The notes below the pieces were generated by a model. That model was not told the DNA's origin and did no database searches. It saw only the letters and a program-made list of their open reading frames with translations. Both the position numbers and the translations under genes were made by a program. 12,052 nt of DNA from Cyanobacteria bacterium UBA3803. Its GTDB lineage: Bacteria > Cyanobacteriota > Vampirovibrionia > Gastranaerophilales > Gastranaerophilaceae. Positions 6,291-12,052 of this stretch are shown here, one piece after another. Location: the NCBI GenBank assembly GCA_002369055.1, contig DFEL01000024.1, forward strand, positions 1 to 12,052, read 5' to 3'. The first letter of the stretch is position 1. Each line of letters begins with the position of its first letter.

Positions 6291-7322
6291 TTAAGGTGTT
6301 ATTAAAAACTTTATAGCCTTACCGTCAATATGTTGTTGCATAGCATATTCAACATCTTGCAGTCCTAATTTGTCGGTTATAAGTTTTTCAACTTCAATAT
6401 TACCTGACGCAATCAAATTTAACGCTTCACGGAAGTACTTCGGTGTATGGTGAAATACGCTCATCAATTTTATATCGCCGTAGTGCATCTTTGTTGTGTC
6501 AATAGAAACAGTTGACCCGCTTTTGCAACCGCCAAAGAAATGAACAGTACCTCCCGGACGCACACAAGAAACAAGGCGTTCCCAAATTTCAGGAAGTCCT
6601 ACACATTCTATTGCAATATCCAGTCCTTTGTTTTCATCAGAAAAACTTTTGAAAATCTTTTCAGGATTTGGATATTTTACCAAATCCACTATTTCATCTG
6701 CTTTGGCAAAATCTTCTGCAAGTTTCAATTTAATAGGGTTTCTGCCCGCAACAATTACTCTTGCACCTTTTAATTTTGCAACTCTTGCAAACATAAGACC
6801 TATTGGTCCAATGCCAATAATACCAACGCTTTGTCCTGCTTTAATATCAGTTCTTGCAGCACCATGAACAACATTTGCAAGAGGTTCTGAAAATGCCGCT
6901 CTTTCAAAACTTAAATCATCAGGCAATTTTATCATATTTTTGCTTACAATTCTTGCAGGAACAGTTATATATTCCGCATAAGCACCATTTAGAAGGTTTA
7001 AGTTTTCACATAAGTTATATTCTTCTTTTTTGCAGAAAAAACATTCTCCGCAAGGTGCAGAATTTGCAGCAACAACTCTGTCACCAATTTTAAAATCGGT
7101 AACACCTTCGCCAAGTTGGTCGATAACACCTGAAAATTCATGCCCGAAACCGGAAGGAACTTTTTTAATAAGCACAGGATGACCACGCCTAAATGTCTTA
7201 ACATCAGTACCGCAAGTTAATGCTGCCTTTATTTTTACAACAACCTCACCCTTTTTAGGTGGTGTTATGCTAACTTCTTCGTATCTAATGTCCCCTGGTG
7301 CATAAAATCTAACTGCTTTCAT
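6291..7322 (-). CDS. Zinc-binding medium-chain dehydrogenase (alcohol/polyol/threonine dehydrogenase-like)
   Basis: A 343-aa NAD(P)-dependent oxidoreductase of the MDR superfamily. Catalytic zinc ligands are C37 (TCGTDVKTF), H61-E62 (GFGHEFSG) and E146 (SEPLAN). The structural zinc lobe is complete: C91, C94, C97 and C105 in CGECFFCKKEEYNLC. The Rossmann motif is GIGPIG (170-175). The end of beta-2 reads VAGRN with no acidic residue, which could favour NADP, although this is not decisive. The GHE motif and overall layout suit the sorbitol/threonine dehydrogenase branch, but the substrate cannot be read from sequence. It begins 2 nt after the stop of the upstream dehydrogenase, with only a weak GGAT before ATG 7322, so it is probably coupled. 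The stop abuts the 59-aa ORF on the other strand, with no terminator between. Confidence 0.88.
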   Translation of the reverse strand: MKAVRFYAPGDIRYEEVSITPPKKGEVVVKIKAALTCGTDVKTFRRGHPVLIKKVPSGFGHEFSGVIDQLGEGVTDFKIGDRVVAANSAPCGECFFCKKEEYNLCENLNLLNGAYAEYITVPARIVSKNMIKLPDDLSFERAAFSEPLANVVHGAARTDIKAGQSVGIIGIGPIGLMFARVAKLKGARVIVAGRNPIKLKLAEDFAKADEIVDLVKYPNPEKIFKSFSDENKGLDIAIECVGLPEIWERLVSCVRPGGTVHFFGGCKSGSTVSIDTTKMHYGDIKLMSVFHHTPKYFREALNLIASGNIEVEKLITDKLGLQDVEYAMQQHIDGKAIKFLITP

Positions 7323-7324
7323 AT

Positions 7325-8338
7325 TTATCCGTTCATTTTTATATATGCTTTGTAAACTTTATTTGATATTGTATCATCAAAAGCTTTTTGTATATCATTA
7401 ATGTTAAAAATTGTTGATATACCATGAACATTTACTTTGCCATTTTTAAGTAAATTATATGACTCTTCAAGGTCTTTAGGTGATGGCGAATAACTGCCTA
7501 AAACCGTCAATTCACGATAATAAATTTCATTGTTTGCGTAACCGAAATTTTTTGGAGTACTTGCAAAAATTAAAATTTTTCCGCCGCTTCTGACTGTTTT
7601 GAGGGCAGGTTCAATTGCCGCATCTGCACCGGATGTCATAAATACCGCATCTACACCTAAATCATCCGTTTGAGATTTTATGTATTTGATTGTTTCGTTT
7701 AAATCTCTTGAATTAAATGCTTTTATACCGTTTTTATTTGCAAGTTCAATTCTGTCATCAATTAAATCACAGCCATAAACATCCATATCAAATGCTTTTA
7801 AGCCTTGTGCCATTAAAAATCCGATAGAGCCTAAACCAATTACAAGAACTTTTGATTTTTTCGGCAATTCACATCTTTTTATTGCTCTTACACAACATCC
7901 TAAAGGTTCATAAAAAGCAATTTCTTCATCCGTCATATTTTCAGGGATAATATGTGCAACATTTTTTAAATGTTCTTCAGATAAATAAATATATTCTGCA
8001 AACCCACCCGGGAAAATATTTGTAGATTTAAAATGTTTGCACATAGAATAATTTTTGTTTTTGCAATAAACACAGTCAAAACAAGGGATATGATGTGAAG
8101 ATACAATTCTGTCACCAACTTTAAAATCAGTGTTTGAATTTATTTCTGCAATTTCACCAACAACTTCATGTCCTAAAACAGTCCCGTCTTTAACAAGATG
8201 TTCTCTGTATTTAACAATATCAGAGCCGCATAAACCGCAGCCATGAACTTTCATTATTGCACCTTTTCTGCTATCGAGAGAAGGTTTTTCAAGTTCTGTT
8301 ATTTCAAGTTTTTCATTTTTATAAATTGCCGCTTTCAT
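7325..8338 (-). CDS. Zinc-binding medium-chain dehydrogenase, second copy of the tandem pair
   Basis: A 337-aa MDR-family oxidoreductase. Catalytic zinc ligands are C37 (CGLCGSD), H57-E58 (LGHEVVGE) and E144 (YEPLGC). Structural zinc ligands are C86, C89, C92 and C100 (CFDCVYCKNKNYSMC). The cofactor motif is GLGSIG (168-173), and D191 at the end of beta-2 (GCDLIDDR) favours NAD. The downstream paralogue lacks that acidic residue, so the two enzymes may use different cofactors. They are clearly diverged, not a recent duplication. The substrate is unknown; polyol, alcohol or threonine oxidation are the family possibilities. First gene of a two-gene operon. Start ATG 8338 has no ribosome-binding site and lies 6 nt from an extended -10 element, so a leaderless transcript is predicted. 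Confidence 0.88.
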   Translation of the reverse strand: MKAAIYKNEKLEITELEKPSLDSRKGAIMKVHGCGLCGSDIVKYREHLVKDGTVLGHEVVGEIAEINSNTDFKVGDRIVSSHHIPCFDCVYCKNKNYSMCKHFKSTNIFPGGFAEYIYLSEEHLKNVAHIIPENMTDEEIAFYEPLGCCVRAIKRCELPKKSKVLVIGLGSIGFLMAQGLKAFDMDVYGCDLIDDRIELANKNGIKAFNSRDLNETIKYIKSQTDDLGVDAVFMTSGADAAIEPALKTVRSGGKILIFASTPKNFGYANNEIYYRELTVLGSYSPSPKDLEESYNLLKNGKVNVHGISTIFNINDIQKAFDDTISNKVYKAYIKMNG

Positions 8339-8344
8339 ACTTGG

Positions 8345-8353
8345 ATTTTACCA
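8345..8353 (-). promoter_or_regulatory. Extended -10 promoter of the dehydrogenase pair, predicting a leaderless mRNA
   Basis: The minus strand reads TGGTAAAAT (TGn plus TAAAAT) followed by CCAAGT and then ATG 8338. The hexamer ends 6 nt before the ATG and there is no Shine-Dalgarno. No good -35 is seen, as is common for extended -10 promoters. It is divergent from, and does not overlap, the promoter of the GNAT-like gene. Confidence 0.6.
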
Positions 8354-8358
8354 CAAAC

Positions 8359-8387
8359 TTGCAAATAGTATTTAAAAAATATATAAT
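8359..8387 (+). promoter_or_regulatory. Sigma-70-type promoter of the GNAT-like gene, predicting a leaderless mRNA
   Basis: TTGCAA (8359-8364), a 17-nt spacer, then consensus TATAAT (8382-8387). It is the best promoter in the window. The hexamer ends 6 nt before ATG 8394, so transcription should start at or within a base or two of the start codon. No ribosome-binding site is present. Confidence 0.75.
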
Positions 8388-8393
8388 TTAATT

Positions 8394-9395
8394 ATGACAA
8401 TCATAAGAAAATTAAGAATTTCAGACAAAAACAAAGTTAAAAATATGATTTCGTTTCTCGGAAATGATGAGGCTGAAAAGTTTGTAAAAAAACTAATAAG
8501 TACATCTTGCGATATTTTTCACTACTGGTTGCCATTAAAACTTAAATTTTTGGCAGAATCTTATGTTTTGGTTGATGAAAAGGATTTGCACGGAATGATT
8601 ACAGTCATTCCCTCAAATGGTAATCCTTATAAAATAAACATTATAAAACTGTTATTCAAAAAAGATTATTACGATATTGGTAAACATCTTGTAGAATTTA
8701 TAATTTCACGTTTTGGAGCAAAGGGAGCACAAACCTTTATTGCGGCTGTTGATGAATCACATGATGAATTACTAAAATTATTTATTGACGGTTGCGGATT
8801 TAGAAAATGTGCATCAGAAGAACTTTGGAGAGTTAATAATATTGATTTTAGAACTTCCGAAACAAATATTTTCAGACGATTTAAAAATTCCGATGCACAG
8901 GCTTCCGCAATGCTTTTCAATGATTCTTTAATAACACATTTTAAACCTTCTCTTTTAAAAACAAAAGATGAATATTTAGATAATTTTTTTGCAGGTCTGT
9001 CTGACGGAACAGAATTTAAATATGTGTTAGAAGATGTTAATTTGCATACACTGGCTGCATTTTTCTCAATAAAAACTTATGATAATAATAATTACATAAT
9101 TGATATAACCGTTTCAAACGGTTTTAATCCTGATTATGACGTAATACTGGGTTTCGCAAAGAAAGAAATTCAAAAGCGTCAAAAAAATTTCACTATGTTT
9201 ATAAAATCAAAAAAATACGTTCAAAATTCTGAAAATTTTGAAGAATACTTAAAAAATAAAGATTTCAAATGTGTGCAAAATCAAATGATATTGGTAAAAG
9301 ATTTTTATAAATTGATAAAGCAAGAAATTCCGACTCATGAAGTCATTTTGTTTGCCGAAACAGGACGTCCCGTGTTTAAAACTAGAATTGAATAA
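8394..9395 (+). CDS. Probable GNAT-family N-acetyltransferase, two-lobed
   Basis: A 333-aa protein. The N-terminal half has a GNAT-like order: an IRKLRISDKNKV first strand and helix, a central strand HGMITVIPS (66-74), a DYYDIGKHLVEFIISRFGAKG helix (91-111) where the acetyl-CoA loop should be (the Q/RxxGxG/A signature is degraded), and LLKLFIDGCGFRKC (126-139), the usual final 'GF' strand. The second half (about 157-305) looks like another, more diverged GNAT-type lobe ending in DFKCVQNQMILVKDFY. Substrate unknown. It is a single-gene transcript from a strong promoter with a start at ATG 8394 and no leader. Its last 14 nt overlap the 3' end of the convergent hydrolase gene. The family call is by eye and moderate; an unknown-function fold related to GNAT is the alternative. 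Confidence 0.55.
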   Translation: MTIIRKLRISDKNKVKNMISFLGNDEAEKFVKKLISTSCDIFHYWLPLKLKFLAESYVLVDEKDLHGMITVIPSNGNPYKINIIKLLFKKDYYDIGKHLVEFIISRFGAKGAQTFIAAVDESHDELLKLFIDGCGFRKCASEELWRVNNIDFRTSETNIFRRFKNSDAQASAMLFNDSLITHFKPSLLKTKDEYLDNFFAGLSDGTEFKYVLEDVNLHTLAAFFSIKTYDNNNYIIDITVSNGFNPDYDVILGFAKKEIQKRQKNFTMFIKSKKYVQNSENFEEYLKNKDFKCVQNQMILVKDFYKLIKQEIPTHEVILFAETGRPVFKTRIE

Positions 9396-10056
9396 CATCT
9401 TCAGGATTCATTATTTGGCAATTTAACCCTTTTGTTTGCAACAATATATTAAAATGTTCAGCATCAACTTCAATAGGTTCAAATGTATTGTAGTGCATTG
9501 GGATTGTAATTGTTGCACCTATCCATTCTGCCGCTATTGCAGCATGTTCAATATCCATAGTATATAAACCGCCTATTGGCAACATTGCTACATCAGGATT
9601 ATATAATTCTTTTATTAATTTCATATCGCTAAAAAGACTTGTATCTCCTGCGTGATATAATTTTACACCATTAACATCAAGAATAATTCCCGCAGGTTCA
9701 CCCGTATAAACTCCTTCCATAGAAGAACTTGAATGAAATGCAGGCACAAACAACACTTTACCCCAATCAAATTTTATCCAGCTTCCAAAGTTTACACCCA
9801 TTGTTTTTGTACCCTTTGAGGCACAATAATTTGCAAGTTCAAAAATTGCAGTGATTGTTGAACGCTTACTTTTTGCAATGTCAATTGCATTACCGACATG
9901 ATCAGCATGACCGTGCGTAATTAAAATATCCGTAATATTATAATCTCTGTAATCATACATTCTTGTTGCTTGCAAAAACGGATCTATCAAAATGGATTTG
10001 TCATCCATTCTTATTTCAAACGCACTATGTCCCAAATAAACTAAATCAAAAGCCAT
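9382..10056 (-). CDS. UPF0173 metal-dependent hydrolase (metallo-beta-lactamase fold, UlaG-like)
   Basis: A 224-aa cytosolic protein, the usual length for UPF0173. Metal ligands of the metallo-beta-lactamase fold are all present: H48, H50, D52 and H53 in THGHADHVGNA; H108 in PAFHSSSS; D138 in YHAGDTSLF; and H188 in IPMHYNTF. The opening LVYLGHSAFEI and LIDPFL are typical. Substrate is unknown for this family; UlaG relatives open lactones or cleave phosphodiesters. Start ATG 10056 has a strong AAAGGAG 7 nt upstream, so unlike its neighbours this mRNA has a leader. The stop codon lies inside the convergent GNAT-like gene. The upstream region is shared with the divergent ribD. Confidence 0.93.
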   Translation of the reverse strand: MAFDLVYLGHSAFEIRMDDKSILIDPFLQATRMYDYRDYNITDILITHGHADHVGNAIDIAKSKRSTITAIFELANYCASKGTKTMGVNFGSWIKFDWGKVLFVPAFHSSSSMEGVYTGEPAGIILDVNGVKLYHAGDTSLFSDMKLIKELYNPDVAMLPIGGLYTMDIEHAAIAAEWIGATITIPMHYNTFEPIEVDAEHFNILLQTKGLNCQIMNPEDVIQF

Positions 10057-10077
10057 TATAAAACTCCTTTTTGTTTA

Positions 10078-10106
10078 AATTTAGCATAATTTATTGTAAA
10101 ATACAA
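10078..10106 (-). promoter_or_regulatory. Probable promoter of the UPF0173 gene
   Basis: On the minus strand TTGTAT (10101-10106) is separated by exactly 17 nt from TAAATT (10078-10083), upstream of the AAAGGAG ribosome-binding site and ATG 10056. Its -35 overlaps the -10 element of divergent ribD. Confidence 0.45.
10097..10102 (+). promoter_or_regulatory. -10 element of ribD, predicting a leaderless mRNA
   Basis: TAAAAT followed by ACAAAT and then ATG 10109: the hexamer ends 6 nt before the ATG, and there is no Shine-Dalgarno. The sequence 17 nt upstream (TTTAAA, 10074-10079) is a weak -35. It overlaps the -35 of the divergent UPF0173 promoter by 2 nt, so the two may compete for polymerase. 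Confidence 0.5.
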
Positions 10107-10108
10107 AT

Positions 10109-11152
10109 ATGAAATCTTACGAAAAATACATGCAAAAATGCTTTGAAATAGCTAAACAAGGACTTGGTAATGTTTCTCCAAATCCGCTTGTTGCTTGTAT
10201 TGTTTTAGACAAAAACGACAATATAATTTCAACAGGATACCACTATAAATATGGGGAAAATCATGCAGAAAGAGATGCTCTTTTAAAACTTAAAAATGGT
10301 GAAGAAGTGGGCGGAACTCTGATTGTAAATCTTGAACCGTGTTCGCATTATGGAAAAACACCACCTTGTGCAGATTTAATAATTGAAAGAGGTCTTAAAA
10401 AAGTAGTAATTGCAATGCAAGACGTTAATCCCATTGTTGCAGGAAACGGAATTAAAAAATTAAAAGACAACGGTATTGAAGTTATAGAAAATGTTTTAAA
10501 AGAACAAGCAGAAGAACTTAATGAAGTTTTCATAAAGAATATGACTAAAAAAGAAATTTTTGTCGCACTGAAAACCGCAACAACCCTCGACGGTAAAATT
10601 GCAACAAAAACAGGGGCGTCAAAATGGATTACATCAGAAAATGCAAGAAAAAAAGGGCACGAACTCAGAAAAATTTATGATGCTGTTTTAACCACTTCTG
10701 CGACAGTTCTTGCTGATAATCCAAAATTTGAATGTAAAACAAAAATTTTAATAGACAGATACTTAAAATGTGATTTTTCTTTGGATTATTTTAAAACAGG
10801 AAAAATTTATGTTGCAACAACAATAAAAGATTTACCTACACCACCTAACAATATTGAATTTATTGAATATTCAAACTTAAAAACTTTATTTAAACAACTT
10901 TTTGAAAAAGGTATTATGTCCGTATTTGTTGAAGCAGGAGGAACTATAAACGGATTATTACTGGAAGAAAATTTAGTTGATAAAATATACCAGTTTATCG
11001 CACCCAAAATTATTGGCGATAATTCTGCTAAAAGTGCTTTTGACGGCAGAAACATAACAGATATCAATAAAAGTAAGAATTTTAAAATACAATCTGTTGA
11101 AAATTTAGAACCTGATATTTTAATTACACTGAAAGCCGTGCAAAATGACTAA
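10109..11152 (+). CDS. ribD: Riboflavin biosynthesis deaminase/reductase RibD
   Basis: Catalyses two successive steps of riboflavin synthesis: deamination of the pyrimidine intermediate, then NADPH-dependent reduction of its ribose. At 347 aa it is slightly short of the usual 360-370. The deaminase domain (1-145) has the zinc site: H52 and catalytic E54 in NHAERDALLKL, then C78 and C87 in EPCSHYGKTPPCADLI. The reductase domain has TTLDGKIATKTGASKWITSE (158-177), AVLTTSATVLADNP (192-205), ILIDRYLK, VFVEAGGTINGLLL (272-285) and IAPKIIGD. Both domains look functional. No other rib genes are adjacent apart from ribF about 5 kb upstream in a separate operon, so the pathway is scattered. The start is leaderless-type; the stop overlaps the following PHP gene by 8 nt. 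Confidence 0.95.
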   Translation: MKSYEKYMQKCFEIAKQGLGNVSPNPLVACIVLDKNDNIISTGYHYKYGENHAERDALLKLKNGEEVGGTLIVNLEPCSHYGKTPPCADLIIERGLKKVVIAMQDVNPIVAGNGIKKLKDNGIEVIENVLKEQAEELNEVFIKNMTKKEIFVALKTATTLDGKIATKTGASKWITSENARKKGHELRKIYDAVLTTSATVLADNPKFECKTKILIDRYLKCDFSLDYFKTGKIYVATTIKDLPTPPNNIEFIEYSNLKTLFKQLFEKGIMSVFVEAGGTINGLLLEENLVDKIYQFIAPKIIGDNSAKSAFDGRNITDINKSKNFKIQSVENLEPDILITLKAVQND

Positions 11153-11990
11153 ATTTGATTTACATATTCATAGTAATTGTTCTGATGGAAGCGATACGGT
11201 TAAAGAACTTTATGATAATATACTAAAATCACATATTGAAATTTTTGCCCTAACTGACCACGACACCATTGAAGGATGTCGTGAAATGGAAAAATATACA
11301 AATAATTTTATAAGAGGTATTGAATTAACCTGTCAAGCAGAAGATATTAAGTGTCATATTTTAGGATTTAATTGTGATATAAAAAATAAAACACTATTAA
11401 ATTTAATAGAAAAAGGTAAAACATTACGCAAAATAAAACTTGAAACAAGAGTAAAATACTTAAAAGAAAAATGGAATATAGAACTTACTCAAGAAGAACT
11501 TAACTGGTTGTATTCCAGAAAAAGTGTCGTTAAAACTCATTTTGCAAATATTCTCGTAAATCGTGGTCTTGCTCCGGACCCCGTCTGTGCAATGCAAAAA
11601 TATCTTGACGATTGTAGAATTCCAAATACTCGTTTTGATATAAAAGAAGCATTAGAAGCCTTGAATTTGTCAGGTGCAATTCCTGTTTGGGCACATCCGC
11701 TCGGTGGTGAAGGCGAAAAGCATTTTACTAAAGAAGAATTTTTACCAAAATTAGAAAAAATGAAAACCTACGGTATCAAAGGTATTGAATGCTTTTACTC
11801 AAGGTATAATGAACAAGAAGAAGAATTTTTATTAAATTGTGCAAAAGAAAATAATCTTCTTATCAGCGGCGGAAGCGATTATCACGGAACTAATAAGAAG
11901 AATATTTCTCTTGCAAAACTTAATATAAACAATAATCCTGTTGATATAAAATTAATTAATCTTCTGAACTGTTTTCACTTGGAGTTGTAG
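11145..11990 (+). CDS. PHP-domain phosphatase/exonuclease, RNase AM (YciV/TrpH) type
   Basis: A 281-aa metal-dependent phosphoesterase. PHP ligands are seen in order: H7, H9 and D14 (DLHIHSNCSDGS), D38-H39 (LTDHDT), E60 (GIELTC), H71 (KCHILGF), H132 (KTHFANILVNRG), H184 (VWAHPLGG) and D245-H247 (GSDYHG). The full set and the inserted helical domain (about 90-175) match the YciV/RNase AM branch, which hydrolyses 3',5'-nucleoside bisphosphates and trims 5' RNA ends. Polymerase-associated PHP domains are much less alike. The start overlaps the ribD stop (ATGACTAA), with only a weak ribosome-binding site, so translation is probably coupled. The link to ribD looks organisational, not metabolic. 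The 3' end overlaps a convergent ORF by 35 nt. Confidence 0.9.
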   Translation: MTKFDLHIHSNCSDGSDTVKELYDNILKSHIEIFALTDHDTIEGCREMEKYTNNFIRGIELTCQAEDIKCHILGFNCDIKNKTLLNLIEKGKTLRKIKLETRVKYLKEKWNIELTQEELNWLYSRKSVVKTHFANILVNRGLAPDPVCAMQKYLDDCRIPNTRFDIKEALEALNLSGAIPVWAHPLGGEGEKHFTKEEFLPKLEKMKTYGIKGIECFYSRYNEQEEEFLLNCAKENNLLISGGSDYHGTNKKNISLAKLNINNNPVDIKLINLLNCFHLEL

Positions 11991-12051
11991 AGCTGTACGC
12001 TTTTGGATGTAAATATCCGTAAGATTTTTTCGGTGGTTTGTTTCCGTACAT
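11956..12051 (-). CDS. C-terminal end of a minus-strand protein (31 residues visible)
   Basis: Read right to left, an open frame runs from the window edge to TAA at 11956-11958. It gives 31 residues from an ATG at 12051 (MYGNKPPKKSYGYLHP..., ending SENSSED). It is hydrophilic, rich in Lys, Pro, Tyr and Ser, and ends in an acidic tail, as disordered C-termini often do. Whether the ATG at 12051 is the start or an internal Met cannot be told. I do not recognise the family. It overlaps the 3' end of the convergent PHP gene by 35 nt, antisense. It may be a chance frame. Confidence 0.4.
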   Translation of the reverse strand: MYGNKPPKKSYGYLHPKAYSSTTPSENSSED

Positions 12052-12052
12052 T

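Noticed and set aside
6854..7204. Plus-strand and off-frame minus-strand frames inside the dehydrogenase gene
   Set aside because: They are shadows of a strongly supported gene with complete zinc and Rossmann motifs.
1..12052. Whole-window scan for tRNA/rRNA genes, insertion sequences, phage integrase or defence-gene cassettes
   Set aside because: No transposase, integrase, toxin-antitoxin, restriction or Cas-like motif was seen in any convincing frame, and no cloverleaf or rRNA-like GC-rich island stood out by eye.

Overview
The window is AT-rich (roughly 30% G+C by eye) and gene-dense. Genes lie on both strands in short operons, with many overlaps of a few bases. The gene set fits a small-genome, diderm, probably gut-associated bacterium: a pseudopilin-like protein with a conserved Asp-Gly-Asn segment and paired cysteines, a short membrane-anchored MCE (MlaD-type) protein, a UPF0173 metal-dependent hydrolase, and a HerA-like protein with a PcrA/UvrD-type C-terminal module. 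The style resembles gut Vampirovibrionia/Melainabacteria (Gastranaerophilales). This is an impression from gene content, not a phylogenetic result.

Layout, left to right. (1) 3-542 (+) is the 3' end of a pseudopilin-like gene. It ends in a strong hairpin shared with a convergent minus-strand operon. (2) 587-4091 (-) is an apparent three-gene operon transcribed right to left: a large HerA-like protein with a degraded P-loop, a long Q/P/M-rich linker, an acidic region and a PcrA-like C-terminus; then a single-pass MCE protein; then uracil phosphoribosyltransferase (upp). (3) 4173-6028 (+) holds ribF (FMN/FAD synthesis) overlapping a formyltransferase of the Fmt fold. A 59-residue small ORF (6111-6290) follows. 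(4) 6291-8338 (-) holds two tandem zinc-type medium-chain dehydrogenases. (5) 8394-9395 (+) is a GNAT-like acetyltransferase, overlapping at its end with (6) 9382-10056 (-), a UPF0173 metallo-beta-lactamase-fold hydrolase. (7) 10109-11990 (+) is ribD overlapping a PHP-domain phosphatase of the RNase AM/YciV type. (8) 11956-12051 (-) is the end of a further minus-strand ORF.

Most of this is housekeeping metabolism: flavin synthesis (ribF, ribD), pyrimidine salvage (upp), one-carbon or formyl transfer, and nucleotide-phosphate turnover. I see no CRISPR array, insertion sequence, phage module, rRNA, tRNA or recognisable defence cassette.

The less ordinary signals are these. At four genes a -10-like hexamer ends exactly 6 nt before the ATG and no Shine-Dalgarno is present, which predicts leaderless mRNAs. 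The HerA-like protein appears to have lost its ATPase motifs. A small ORF sits between two converging genes, preceded by a strong ribosome-binding site that leads only to AUG-UAG. Convergent genes abut or overlap without terminators at three of the four convergent junctions.
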